Shown one piece after another: positions 16,015-24,666 of a stretch of 64,000 bases of DNA. The first letter of the stretch is position 1. Each line of letters opens with the position of its first letter. The translations under genes were made by a program, and so were the position numbers. The notes beneath the pieces were generated by a model. That model saw only the letters and a list, made by a program, of their open reading frames with translations, had not been told where the DNA came from and ran no database searches. The stretch is from CBDESM01 sp965205165 (GTDB lineage: Bacteria; Chloroflexota; Dehalococcoidia; Bin125): assembly GCA_965205165.1 (NCBI GenBank), contig OZ242037.1, forward strand, positions 682,001 to 746,000, read 5' to 3'.

Positions 16015-16677
16015 CTACTCCCACGGGAACGTCCAAATCAGGTCGAACTCCAGCACCAGACCGGGCATCTCCGGCTCGCACGGCACCCGCGACGGCTGCG
16101 CGAATTCTTCCACCGCGAACCCGTCCCCGTCCGGCCGGTACAGCCAGACCGTCTGCGTCTCCGGGTCCACCAGAACCCCCAACGGCACCTTCGCCGACGC
16201 CCAATCTTCCATCTTCTCGCGCTGAACCTTCAGCTCCTGCGACGGCGACCGCACCTCGATGACGAAATCGGGCACGAGGCGGAAGTACCCTCGCCGCCGC
16301 TCATCTGGGCGGAGCCGCTCGGCTGCCGCGACCGACTCGTCGCTCAGCCAACTGACGTCCGGCACCATCGGCCGCCCGCCCGGCGGGTCGTAGCCCGATT
16401 GCGCATCGCGCGTCCTGCCGCGCCTGCGACCTCGCGTCCAGCCGCGCACCTGCCCGCTCAGCTCCGCGCCGACATCGCCCGACCACCCGCCCGCCGCTCC
16501 GCTGATCACCAGCTCCCCTCCCCGCCCCGCCTCGAACCACAGCCCCTCGAACTGCCGCGTCAGCTCATACAGATAGTCGACCGTGATCGGCCGATCCACC
16601 CGCAGCCGCACCTCGCCTCCCTCAAACGCCCCGCGCACCGCTTCCAACACCTGATCCGCCACTATCGCCGTGACCAT
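16015..16677 (-). CDS. Uma2-family (DUF820) putative nuclease, left cluster copy 2
   Basis: This 220-residue paralogue is close to copy 1 over its first 70 residues (ADQVLEAVRGAFEGGEVRLR, then RPITVDYLYELTRQFEGLW) and diverges in the middle. It then returns to PDFVIEVRSPSQELKVQREKMEDW and DPETQTVWLYRPDGDGF. The middle (residues about 75-105) carries an extra Arg-rich loop absent from copy 1. The shared upstream GGGAGCGGCGC and ATGGTCAC start show that the whole cassette was duplicated. It is the middle gene of the left cluster and probably co-transcribed with its neighbours. Confidence 0.8.
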   Translation of the reverse strand: MVTAIVADQVLEAVRGAFEGGEVRLRVDRPITVDYLYELTRQFEGLWFEAGRGGELVISGAAGGWSGDVGAELSGQVRGWTRGRRRGRTRDAQSGYDPPGGRPMVPDVSWLSDESVAAAERLRPDERRRGYFRLVPDFVIEVRSPSQELKVQREKMEDWASAKVPLGVLVDPETQTVWLYRPDGDGFAVEEFAQPSRVPCEPEMPGLVLEFDLIWTFPWE

Positions 16678-16719
16678 GCGCCGCTCCCTGCCGCTGACGC
16701 TACCTGATCCGGCGAACGG

Positions 16720-17382
16720 CTACTCCCACGGGAACGTCCAAATCAGGTCGAACTCCAGCACCAGCCCGGGCATCTCCGGCTCGCACGGCACCTGCGACGG
16801 CCGCGCGAATTCCTCCACCGCGAACCCATCCCCGTCCGGCCGGTACAACCACACCGTCTGCGTCTCGCCGTCCACCAGCGCGCCGAGCGCTACCCCGGCT
16901 CGCGCCCAATCTTCCATCTTCTCCTGCTGATCGGCGAGCCGTTGGGAGGGCGAGCGGACCTCCAGGACGAAATCGGGCGTCACCGGGTAGAACCCGTCGC
17001 GCCGTTCTTCGGCGCTGAGCCGGTCGATCTCCGCCTGAGTCTCCGGGCTCGCCCAGCTCGCGTCCGGGATCATCCGGCGTCCGCCGGGCGGGTGGTAGCC
17101 GCCGCTCGTGTGGAACGCGAAGCGCGGCGCCCGCACTTTCGCCCAATCGCGTATTTGGCCGAACAGCTCGGCTTCCCTGTACCTCGTGTATCCGCCCGGT
17201 GCGCCGCTGATGATGAGCTCCCCTCGCCGGCCCTCTTCAAACCACAGGCCTTCGTACTTCGCCGCCAGCCGGTGCAGGTACGCCGACGTGATCGGACGTT
17301 CCGGCTCGATGCGAACCTCGCGCCCCTCGAACGCCCGGCGCGCCGCCTCCGCGATCGGATCCGCCGCCATCGCCGTGACCAT
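16720..17382 (-). CDS. Uma2-family (DUF820) putative nuclease, left cluster copy 3
   Basis: The 220-residue protein is the first gene of the minus-strand Uma2 cluster and the most diverged of the three at its N-terminus (ADPIAEAARRAFEGREVRIE). It keeps RMIPDASWAS, PDFVLEVRSPSQ, KMEDWARAG and the same C-terminal end as copy 2. A predicted catalytic core of Asp (in PDASW), Asp (in PDF) and Glu (in EVRS) is present. It is divergent from the acyl-CoA dehydrogenase gene, with 57 nt between the two starts holding both promoters. Confidence 0.8.
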   Translation of the reverse strand: MVTAMAADPIAEAARRAFEGREVRIEPERPITSAYLHRLAAKYEGLWFEEGRRGELIISGAPGGYTRYREAELFGQIRDWAKVRAPRFAFHTSGGYHPPGGRRMIPDASWASPETQAEIDRLSAEERRDGFYPVTPDFVLEVRSPSQRLADQQEKMEDWARAGVALGALVDGETQTVWLYRPDGDGFAVEEFARPSQVPCEPEMPGLVLEFDLIWTFPWE

Positions 17383-17427
17383 GCGCCGCTCCTTCCACGT
17401 TCACGGTAGAGGAATGCGGGGGCGCTT

Positions 17428-17433
17428 TACCCT
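17428..17433 (+). promoter_or_regulatory. -10 TACCCT, leaderless start of acyl-CoA dehydrogenase
   Basis: TACCCT is followed by 6 nt and then the ATG at 17440. No Shine-Dalgarno-like sequence fits in the gap, so a leaderless mRNA is likely. Confidence 0.5.
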
Positions 17434-17439
17434 GCCGGC

Positions 17440-18606
17440 ATGAACTATCCGCTGCCGCCCGATGATGCAGGCTTGCAGGCGCGCCTGCTCGCCTTCGTCC
17501 GCGACGAGATCGACCCGCTTACGGCGGGCGCGGACCCGGAAGCGCCGCCGGCCGGGCTGCGCCGCGAGATCGCCGCGCGCTCCGAGGCCGCGGGCTTCCA
17601 CCGCCTCGCATTGCCCGAACGCGACGGCGGCGCGGGGGCCAACGCCGTCACCCTCGCCGCCGCCCGCGAGGCGCTCGCGCTCAGCGGCAACCCCTTCGCC
17701 TCCGCCGTGCTCGGACGCGGCCCGGGCATCCTCCGCCTCGCCGACAACGACGCGCAGCGCGCCGAACTCTACGAACCCGCCCTGCGCGGCGAGAAAACTG
17801 CCGCCTTCGCCTTCACCGAAGCGCCCGGCCCCGACCGCACCACCGCCCGCGCCGCCGTGCTCGACGGCGGCCTCCCCGGCTTCCGCGTCACCGGCGCGAA
17901 GGCCTTCGTCACCGGCGGGCAGACCGCCGATTGGCTCGCCGTCGTCGCCGGCGTCCCCGCGGGCGACGACCCGGAAGTCCCCGAAGGCGGCCTCGCCCTG
18001 CTGTTGATCGACCGCGACGGCGAAGGCGTCAAGCAGGGTCCGGGCGGCGCGACGCTCGACGGCTCCACCCACTGCGCCTTCAGCTTCAGCGATGCGCCCG
18101 TCCCGCGCAGCCGGCTGCTCGGCAAGATCGGCGACGGCCTCCCCCGCGCGATGGACAACATCCACCGCACCCGCATCGCCATCGCCGCCGAAGCCGTCGG
18201 CAGCACCCGCTTCGCCTGCCGCGGCACGCTCGAACGCATCGCCGGCCCCCACCGCAGCGGCGCTCCGCTGGCCGACCGCGAGCAGGTCCAGGCCATCTTC
18301 GCCGACATGGCCCAGGACGCCTGGAACGCGCAGAACGCCGTCTACCGCGCCGCCGCCGCATCCGACGCCGGCGCGCCCGACGCCAATTCCCAGATCGCCC
18401 TCGCCAAATGGACCGCGACCGAGGCGCTCGGCCGCGTCGTCGACCGCGCCATCCAGCTGCAGGGCGCGCAGGCCCTGCTCCGCGGCCACCCGCTCGAGCG
18501 CCTCTACCGCGCCGCCCGCTCCCTCCGCGTCGCCGAAGGCCCCACCGAACTGCTCCGCCTCAGCATCGCCAAAGACCTCCGCGCCTCCGGCCCGGACGCG
18601 CTCTGA
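17440..18606 (+). CDS. Acyl-CoA dehydrogenase-family protein
   Basis: The 388-residue protein shows the acyl-CoA dehydrogenase layout: helical N-domain (GFHRLALPERDGGAGAN), beta domain (AFAFTEAPGPDRT, FRVTGAKAFVTGG) and helical C-domain ending in LQGAQALLRGHPLERLYRAARSLRVAEGPTE. The Glu in AEGPTELLR near residue 370 sits where the catalytic base is found in one major subgroup. It would use FAD to dehydrogenate an acyl-CoA in the cytoplasm; the substrate is unknown. No beta-oxidation gene is next to it. The DNA methyltransferase gene begins only 7 nt after its stop, an odd pairing that places a modification enzyme under the same promoter. Confidence 0.87.
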   Translation: MNYPLPPDDAGLQARLLAFVRDEIDPLTAGADPEAPPAGLRREIAARSEAAGFHRLALPERDGGAGANAVTLAAAREALALSGNPFASAVLGRGPGILRLADNDAQRAELYEPALRGEKTAAFAFTEAPGPDRTTARAAVLDGGLPGFRVTGAKAFVTGGQTADWLAVVAGVPAGDDPEVPEGGLALLLIDRDGEGVKQGPGGATLDGSTHCAFSFSDAPVPRSRLLGKIGDGLPRAMDNIHRTRIAIAAEAVGSTRFACRGTLERIAGPHRSGAPLADREQVQAIFADMAQDAWNAQNAVYRAAAASDAGAPDANSQIALAKWTATEALGRVVDRAIQLQGAQALLRGHPLERLYRAARSLRVAEGPTELLRLSIAKDLRASGPDAL

Positions 18607-18613
18607 GCACGAG

Positions 18614-21600
18614 ATGCCCGCCACCGGCGAACCGGAAGTCAACATCGCGCTCGGCGAAGTGCTGCGCGATCTCCGCCCCGGCAGCTGGACCGTCCGCACC
18701 GAGCCGATCGGCGCGATCAGCGGCAGCGGCAAGCGCCCCGACATCATCGTCGAGGACGCCTCGGGCTGGCCCGTCGCCGTCGAAGCCGAGTGGGATCCGG
18801 CCGCGACCGTCGATGACGACGCCCGCCTCCGCATCGGCCTCGAACTCAGCGGCGGCGGGCTCGCCATCGAAACCGCGATCCCCGTCGTCTACCCGCTCGA
18901 ATTGGACGGCCTCTCCGGCGAGCCGCTCCGCGACGCCATCCGCGGCGCCGGCAACCTCCAGTTCGCCCTCTACACTCACCGCCCGAACGAGCCGGCCGAG
19001 CGGCTCCCCTCCAGCGGCTACGTCCGCGGCGGCGTCCGCGACCTCGCCATGCTGATCCAGCGCGCCGCAACGCCGCCCTCCCGCGTCGACCGCCTCGCCG
19101 ATCAGTTGGAAGCCGGCGTCAACCGCGCCGCCGAGCGCTACACCCTCGCCATCCCCTTCGGCACCCCGCGCGGCGGCGACCTGGCCGCGCTGATCGGCCA
19201 AGAGGACGACGAGTCCGGGCAAACGCGCCGCATGGCCATGACGATCATCGCCAACGCGCTGATCTTCCACTCCGCCCTCGCCGCCGCGCAATTCCTGGTC
19301 GACGATGGCGGCGAGCGGCCCGTGCTGCCGGTCGACGAGTTCCGCCCGCACGGCGCCTTCCGGCCCGGCGATCTGCGGCTCGAGTGGGAAAGAATCCTCG
19401 AACGCAACTATTGGCCGATCTTCTACGCCGCCGATCGCCTGCTGCGGGCGATCCCGGCCGGCCCGGCCGCCGCGGTCATCGACGCCCTCTGGGATGCCGC
19501 CCAGGACCTGATCAACGGCGGCGTCACCCGCTCGCACGACCTCGTCGGCGTCGTCTTCCAGCGGCTCATCGCCGACCGCAAGTTCCTCGCCACCTTCTAC
19601 ACCCGCCCCGCCTCCGCCGCCCTGCTCGCCGCCCTCGCCATCCCGCCCGGCCGCGCCCCCGGCGGCGCCGGCTGGGACGACCGCGACGCCCTTGCCGCCG
19701 TCCAGATCGGCGACTTCGCCTGCGGCACCGGCACCCTCCTCGCCGCCGCCTACCAGCGCCTCTCCCTCCTGCACGAACTCCACGGCGGCGATCCGGAAGC
19801 CCTGCACGGCCGGATGATGGCCGAGGGCCTCGTCGGCCTCGACGTGCTCACCAGCGCCGTCCACCTCACCGCCACGATGCTCGCCGGCATCCATCCAGCC
19901 GTCCAATTCGACGGCGAATGCCTGCTCACCATGCCCTACGGCGCGCAGGGCGAGGACGTCGCCTACGGCTCGCTCAACCTGCTCCCGCCGCACGTGGAAC
20001 CCGGCCTGATCAGCCAAGCCGCCGCGATCACCGCCGGCGGGCGCGCGCCCGCCGAAGTCCGCGACCTCGTCTCCCGCGTCGGCCACGGCAATTTCGACTT
20101 GATCATCATGAATCCCCCGTTCACGCGCTGGGGCGGGCAGGAAGGGCGCAAGAAGGGCGTGGGCAACCCCGCCGCCGCCGCGCTCGGCACGCCCAAGCCA
20201 GTGCAGAAGGCGATGACCGAACAGCTGCGCAAGCTGCGCGGCGGCCCCCCGCTCGGCTCCGGCAACGCGGGCCTCGCCGCCGAATTCATCGACCTCGCGC
20301 TCCGCAAAATCCGGCCCGGCGGCACGATCGCGCTGGTGCTCCCGCTCAGCGCCGTCAGCGGCGCGTCATGGCAGCGCGCCCGCCGGGCCCTCGCGGAACG
20401 GAGCACCGCGCTGACCATCGTCACGATCGCCGCCGAATCATCGCAAGGCAGTTCCTTCTCCGCCGACACCGGCATGGCCGAATGCCTGATCGTCGCCCGC
20501 ATCCGCGAAGAGGGCGGCGGCGCTCCCCTGCAGAACGGGATCTTCGCCACCCTCGTTCGCGCCCCGCGCACCGCGGTCGAAGGCGCTCTGATGGCCGAGC
20601 GCATTTCCGAAGCCGCCTCCCGGCCCGGCTTATCCGCCTTGGAAGACGATGCCGACGGCTCGCGTATCCGCATCGGAACGGAGGAGGTCGGAAGCATCAT
20701 CCGAGCACCCCTGCCGCAGCAGGGCCCATGGCCGGTCGTCGGCATCGGCGACCTCGAACTCGCCCAAGCCGCGCACCACCTCGGCAACGGGCAACTCCCG
20801 CGCTGGCGCAACGATGCCGGCGATCCATTCATACCGGTGCCGATCGCCCGAATCGGCGATATCGCCGAGCGCGGCCCCTACCATATGGATATCTACTGGG
20901 ACCTCGCCGACGGCACCCCGCAGGGACCGTTCGAGCTGGTCAAGCCGGCGGCGCGGGCCGTTCCCACGTATCCGATGCTCTGGGAACACGATGCACGGCG
21001 CGAGCGCCGCTTGGTCGTCGCCCCCGATTCTGAAGGCCGCATCAAAATGCACGGCCGCGATAAAGATATCTACAGCCGCGCCATGCAAATCTGGCAGACC
21101 TCGACCCTCGCGCACTATAACCGAGACCTGAGGTTCAATTCTCAATCGCTGGTCGCCTGCATGACCACCGAACTGTGCATCGGTGGTCGCGCTTGGCCAT
21201 CGATTATATTCAGAGATCGGCGATACGAATACCCATTCGCCCTGTGGTGCAATTCCTCGCTCGGCCTGCTGCTGCACTGGTGGGTATCGAACAAGACGCA
21301 GGGCGGACGCGGCTCGCTCACGGTCACGACGATTCCCGACGTCCCCACTTTCGATGTGCGCACGCTCAGCAATGGTCAGATCGAAGCCGCACAACAGTTG
21401 TTTGAAGACCTCAAGCACTATCCGTTCCTCCCCTTCGACCAGATCGATGAAGATGTCTGCCGCCACGAACTCGATCGGCGGCTGCTCGTCGACATCCTCG
21501 GCTTCCCGGCTGAAACCTGCGAGCGGGGCGGGGTGATCGATGTCCTCCGCCGCAAGCTCGCGGCCGAGCCGCAGATCCACGGCGGCAAGAAGTCGCGCAT

Positions 21601-21718
21601 CGAATTCGTCGACCCCGACGACGAGGCGCCGATCAACCCGGCCCCCGCGCCGCCCCCTCCGGGTCTCCCGATCAACTGCGTCGAACATAAAGTCTCCAGA
21701 CCTCGCGAGCCCGTCTGA
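18614..21718 (+). CDS. Fused nuclease/N6-adenine DNA methyltransferase (Type IIG-like, gene 1)
   Basis: The 1034-residue protein has an N-terminal segment with KRPDIIVEDASGWPVAVEAEW (about residues 36-56), resembling a PD-(D/E)xK nuclease core. A helical region follows, then an N6-adenine methyltransferase domain with motif I DFACGTGTLL near 365 and motif IV NPPF near 500. The C-terminal 400 residues include segments likely to recognise DNA. No separate S or R subunit gene is nearby, so a single-chain Type IIG-like enzyme or a stand-alone methylase is likely. ATG at 18614 is chosen because it follows the acyl-CoA dehydrogenase stop by 7 nt; the in-frame sequence further upstream is antisense-like to that gene. 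The last 65 codons are duplicated at 22354-22559. Confidence 0.82.
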   Translation: MPATGEPEVNIALGEVLRDLRPGSWTVRTEPIGAISGSGKRPDIIVEDASGWPVAVEAEWDPAATVDDDARLRIGLELSGGGLAIETAIPVVYPLELDGLSGEPLRDAIRGAGNLQFALYTHRPNEPAERLPSSGYVRGGVRDLAMLIQRAATPPSRVDRLADQLEAGVNRAAERYTLAIPFGTPRGGDLAALIGQEDDESGQTRRMAMTIIANALIFHSALAAAQFLVDDGGERPVLPVDEFRPHGAFRPGDLRLEWERILERNYWPIFYAADRLLRAIPAGPAAAVIDALWDAAQDLINGGVTRSHDLVGVVFQRLIADRKFLATFYTRPASAALLAALAIPPGRAPGGAGWDDRDALAAVQIGDFACGTGTLLAAAYQRLSLLHELHGGDPEALHGRMMAEGLVGLDVLTSAVHLTATMLAGIHPAVQFDGECLLTMPYGAQGEDVAYGSLNLLPPHVEPGLISQAAAITAGGRAPAEVRDLVSRVGHGNFDLIIMNPPFTRWGGQEGRKKGVGNPAAAALGTPKPVQKAMTEQLRKLRGGPPLGSGNAGLAAEFIDLALRKIRPGGTIALVLPLSAVSGASWQRARRALAERSTALTIVTIAAESSQGSSFSADTGMAECLIVARIREEGGGAPLQNGIFATLVRAPRTAVEGALMAERISEAASRPGLSALEDDADGSRIRIGTEEVGSIIRAPLPQQGPWPVVGIGDLELAQAAHHLGNGQLPRWRNDAGDPFIPVPIARIGDIAERGPYHMDIYWDLADGTPQGPFELVKPAARAVPTYPMLWEHDARRERRLVVAPDSEGRIKMHGRDKDIYSRAMQIWQTSTLAHYNRDLRFNSQSLVACMTTELCIGGRAWPSIIFRDRRYEYPFALWCNSSLGLLLHWWVSNKTQGGRGSLTVTTIPDVPTFDVRTLSNGQIEAAQQLFEDLKHYPFLPFDQIDEDVCRHELDRRLLVDILGFPAETCERGGVIDVLRRKLAAEPQIHGGKKSRIEFVDPDDEAPINPAPAPPPPGLPINCVEHKVSRPREPV
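21498..21690 (+). repeat. Direct repeat, left copy (3' end of methyltransferase gene 1)
   Basis: About 190 bp of the methyltransferase 3' end are repeated, about 856 bp downstream, at 22354-22546 with around ten or so substitutions. Both copies keep the frame coding for GFPAETCE to the Pro-rich APPPPG tail. Confidence 0.8.
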
Positions 21719-21792
21719 GCAGAACTCCTTGGCCAGTATTGCGACGGCTATCACGCCTAGCGTAATGTCTTATCAACGATGCAGGCCAGCCC

Positions 21793-22278
21793 TTAGAGTG
21801 AGCCTGCCTCATCGTATTCTCCGATCGAGATCAGCACGCTGATGCGTGCTGATCTCATTAGCCGATTCGGCTTCATATGGTGCCGGTCTAGGCTCTTGTG
21901 TTCTGGGTCAGTGCGCTCGTAGGCTTTCTTGCCTCCATGGATCACATCCCAGATGTGCATGCCACGGTTCTCTATGCAGGCCTCACATAGATATTCCCAA
22001 TGTTCAGTGAAGAAGGAATTGCTGGGCCATGACTGTTTATCACAGACAGTGCATTCCTGCCAATCATCCGCGGGGTCTGCGTTGCCGTGTTCGTTAGGAA
22101 GACGAAACTCGCGTGCGCACTGAGATTTGCAAACCAGTGCTCGCAGATGCTTGTCTGGTACAATCTCATCTCCGTCAAAGACGTACATCGTACCCCAGCA
22201 GACGCTGAACTTGTCGCTCGTTCCCTGCGGATGCGTTTCTGCGCATACGCAGCATCGCAGATCGGTCGTGTCGGTCAT
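21793..22278 (-). CDS. Cys-rich zinc-binding protein, possibly HNH-type
   Basis: The 161-residue protein is rich in paired Cys: CCVC near residue 9-12, CKSQC near 51, CTVC near 77-80 and CEAC near 97-100, plus a His-rich end HKSLDRHHMKP near 127-137. The pattern suggests two zinc ribbons and possibly a degenerate HNH-like nuclease end, but I cannot assign a family. The gene lies antisense to its neighbours between the two copies of the methyltransferase 3' end. Its base composition is visibly less GC-rich than the surroundings, a sign of recent transfer. A GGGAGG site stands before ATG at 22276-22278, and a TAGGAT box lies further upstream. Confidence 0.5.
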   Translation of the reverse strand: MTDTTDLRCCVCAETHPQGTSDKFSVCWGTMYVFDGDEIVPDKHLRALVCKSQCAREFRLPNEHGNADPADDWQECTVCDKQSWPSNSFFTEHWEYLCEACIENRGMHIWDVIHGGKKAYERTDPEHKSLDRHHMKPNRLMRSARISVLISIGEYDEAGSL

Positions 22279-22353
22279 TGGCAGCCTCCCTAGGTGCTCA
22301 TCCTATCACACCCCATGCTCTCAGTGGACGCTGCGCGGCGCCAGCCCTCCAGA

Positions 22354-22559
22354 TCGGCTTCCCGGCTGAAACCTGCGAGCCGGGCGGGGTGATCGACATC
22401 CTCCGCCGCAAGCTCGCGGCCGAGCCGCAGATTCACGGCGGCAAGAAGTCGCGCATCGAATTCGTCGACCCCGACAACGAGACGCCGATCAACCCGGCCC
22501 CCGCGCCGCCCCCGCCGGGCATCCCGATCAACTGCGTCGAGCGCAAGACGGCGCGCTGA
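22354..22559 (+). pseudogene. Duplicated 3' end of methyltransferase gene 1
   Basis: This stretch codes for a second version of the methyltransferase C-terminus (GFPAETCEPGGVIDILRRKL, then IEFVDPDNETPINPAPAPPPPG), ending at TGA 22557-22559. It has no methyltransferase body in front; the Cys-rich gene separates it from the intact gene. The end CVERKTAR differs from the current gene end CVEHKVSRPREPV, so one of the two is probably the original terminus. It is a remnant left by an insertion or unequal recombination. Confidence 0.75.
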
Positions 22560-22595
22560 GCACCGCGTGATCCGCGCCCGGAACGGGTCGCCCGA

Positions 22596-22601
22596 TACAG
22601 T
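22596..22601 (+). promoter_or_regulatory. -10 TACAGT, leaderless GTG start of Wzz-like gene
   Basis: TACAGT is followed by 6 nt and the GTG at 22608, in line with the leaderless pattern. Confidence 0.45.
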
Positions 22602-22607
22602 CGCATC

Positions 22608-23933
22608 GTGACCACCGACGCACCCCCCGCCGCGCAGGGCAGCATCCGCTTCAGCGGCTTCCCCTGGTGGCTGCCGCTCTGCACCGCGGCCGTCGCGCTG
22701 CTGGCCGCGCTCGCCGTGTTGGGCAGCGCCGAGGCCGAATGGGAGGCCGGCGTCCGCATCTGGCTGCGCGGCGATGATCGGCCCGCCGAAACCTACGCCG
22801 ACCTCGTGCGCGACCCCTCAGGGCTCGAAACCGCCGCCCAAATCGCGGACATTCCCTGGACCGCCGAGCGCCTGGGCGAGGCGCTCGACGTCGAGATAGA
22901 CGGCGCGACGCTGATCGTCGCCGTCCGCGCCCCCTCCGAATGGCAGGCCCGCGCCCTCGCCGCCAACATCGCCGACCACGCGGTCAACGAGGCGCAGTTC
23001 AACTTCCGCACCGCCGATGCGATGGAGGTGCTCGGCCCCGTCGGCGGCGGCGCGCGGCAGGTGAGCCCGAGAACGCCCGAATTCGCCGGCCTCGCCGCCG
23101 GCGCCGGTCTGCTCGGCGGCCTCGCCCTCGCCGCCGCCCTGGCCGGACGCCGCCGCGAGCGCCCTTCCCCCGTCGCCCGCACCGGCCGCCACGGGCTCAG
23201 GCCCGTCGCCGTGCTCACCGACGAGCACGCCTACGCCGGAGCGCCCGAATCCGCCATCCGCTTGGCCGATGAAATCGAGCGCGCCGCCCAAGAAGATTCG
23301 AGCGCTGAAGACGACGCAGGGACGCAGCGACCGGGCGCGATCACGATCTTCATCGGCGTCGGGACAGCCGATCCGGCTCCCGCGGCGGCCCAAGCCGTGC
23401 GCGCCCTCGCAGGCCGCGGCCATCACGCCGCTTGGATCGACCTGCGCCCGCCCGCGCCGACCGTCCGCCGGTTGCCCGGCCTGCCGCACCGCCCCGAACG
23501 CGATGCCCCGAAGCCGCGCCTCGGCCTCCGCCGCGCCCCGCCTCCGCCCGAACCTTCCGCGCAGCCGCCCGAGCCGGCGCCTCAGATCAGGCTCGCCGCC
23601 GCCGATCCGGCCATGCTCGGCAGCCCGCCCCCGTGGCTGGCCGGCGCGCCCCTGCCCGCGACCACCCGCGCCGGCCGCGCCGCCGATCTGCTCCGGGCCA
23701 ATGCCGCCCGCTTCGCCCACGTCATCGCCGTCGCCGCCCCGCACGATCTCCCCGATCCGCTCCCGGCCCGCGCCATCCTCGCCGCCGACGCCGCCGACCC
23801 CGCCTTCGACCAAAACCTCGCCAACACCGCCGCCAGAGTCCGCGCCCAAGGCTTCCCCACAGCCGGCGCCGCCCTCAACGCCACCCATCTGGAGGCCGAA
23901 GAACTCGGCGAAGTCTCCCAACCGCCCGCCTGA
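22608..23933 (+). CDS. Wzz/BY-kinase-like membrane protein lacking a recognisable P-loop
   Basis: The 441-residue protein has one transmembrane segment near residues 20-40, an extracytoplasmic part of about 120 residues, a second transmembrane segment near 160-185 and a cytoplasmic C-terminal half. This is the topology of polysaccharide chain-length regulators of the Wzz family fused to a bacterial tyrosine kinase (BY-kinase) domain. The C-terminal half has an ITIFIGVGTADPAPAAAQAVRALAGRGHHAAWIDLRPP region that looks like the start of such a P-loop fold, but no GxxGxGKS/T motif is present. A long Pro/Arg-rich linker follows. It may be a non-catalytic relative; function is inferred. GTG at 22608 is the start. 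Confidence 0.5.
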   Translation: MTTDAPPAAQGSIRFSGFPWWLPLCTAAVALLAALAVLGSAEAEWEAGVRIWLRGDDRPAETYADLVRDPSGLETAAQIADIPWTAERLGEALDVEIDGATLIVAVRAPSEWQARALAANIADHAVNEAQFNFRTADAMEVLGPVGGGARQVSPRTPEFAGLAAGAGLLGGLALAAALAGRRRERPSPVARTGRHGLRPVAVLTDEHAYAGAPESAIRLADEIERAAQEDSSAEDDAGTQRPGAITIFIGVGTADPAPAAAQAVRALAGRGHHAAWIDLRPPAPTVRRLPGLPHRPERDAPKPRLGLRRAPPPPEPSAQPPEPAPQIRLAAADPAMLGSPPPWLAGAPLPATTRAGRAADLLRANAARFAHVIAVAAPHDLPDPLPARAILAADAADPAFDQNLANTAARVRAQGFPTAGAALNATHLEAEELGEVSQPPA

Positions 23934-23954
23934 CCGAACCCTCCTCCGCACGGC

Positions 23955-23960
23955 TATCGT
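23955..23960 (+). promoter_or_regulatory. -10 TATCGT of the right Uma2 cluster (copy 1)
   Basis: TATCGT stands exactly 18 nt before the ATG, with GGAG between. The same hexamer at the same distance precedes all four right-cluster genes (24643-24648, 25327-25332, 26015-26020), so each gene carries its own copied promoter cassette. Confidence 0.5.
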
Positions 23961-23978
23961 GCCCGCAGGAGCGTGAAC

Positions 23979-24632
23979 ATGGCCACCGCAGTCGCCGACG
24001 AGCAGATCACCCAAGCCGTCCGCGCCGTCAAAGCCAAGGGCCAGGTCCGCATCCGCGTCGACCGCCCCGTCACAGGCGAGTACCTCTGCGAACTCGGCCG
24101 CCAATATGAACTCTGGCGCTTCGAAGCCGGCCGGAAAGGGGAGATCGTCATCACCGCACCACCAGGCGGGACATCGGCCCGCACCGAAACGAAAACCGTC
24201 GCCCAGTTGGTCGTTTGGGAGGAGGCGGGCGCGCTCGGAGCCAGTTATGGCGGCAACTATGGCTACGACCCGCCGGGCGGCCGGCCCCTGATCCCCGATG
24301 CCAGCTGGATGAGCCCCGCGACCGAGGCCGCATTCAATGAGCGCGGCAGGCCCGGCGAAAGATCCGGCTTCGCCGCAGTCGCCCCCGACTTCGTGCTGGA
24401 AGTCCGCTCGAAGAGCCAAACCGTCGCTGAGCAACGGGAAAAGATGGAGGACTGGCGCGCATACGGCGTCGCCCTCGGCCTGCTCATCGACCCGGAGTCG
24501 CAGACCGTCTACCTCTACCGGCCCAGCCAGCAGGTGACAGTCTTCGAGCAGCCCGAGACCATCTCCTGCGAACCCGAAATGCCCGGCTTGGCTTTCGACT
24601 TCAGCGAAATCTGGACCCTCCCCTGGCCATAG
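23979..24632 (+). CDS. Uma2-family (DUF820) putative nuclease, right cluster copy 1
   Basis: The 217-residue protein has the same build as the left-cluster proteins: RPLIPDASWMS in the middle, PDFVLEVRSKSQ with the E-V-R strand, KMEDWRAYGVALGLLIDPESQTVYLYRP near the end. Its N-terminus (VDRPVTGEYLCELGRQYELWRFEAGRKGE) is nearly the same as that of copy 2, so the two form a recent pair. ATG at 23979 is preferred over the GTG six bases upstream because GGAG lies at the right distance and the other copies start there. Nuclease function is inferred from the family fold. Confidence 0.8.
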   Translation: MATAVADEQITQAVRAVKAKGQVRIRVDRPVTGEYLCELGRQYELWRFEAGRKGEIVITAPPGGTSARTETKTVAQLVVWEEAGALGASYGGNYGYDPPGGRPLIPDASWMSPATEAAFNERGRPGERSGFAAVAPDFVLEVRSKSQTVAEQREKMEDWRAYGVALGLLIDPESQTVYLYRPSQQVTVFEQPETISCEPEMPGLAFDFSEIWTLPWP

Positions 24633-24666
24633 CCCCGCGGCTATCGTGCCCGCAAGGAGCGTGAAC

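Noticed and set aside
18092..18613. Upstream extension of methyltransferase gene 1
   Set aside because: It overlaps the acyl-CoA dehydrogenase coding region in a different frame and is low-complexity. The ATG at 18614 directly follows that gene.
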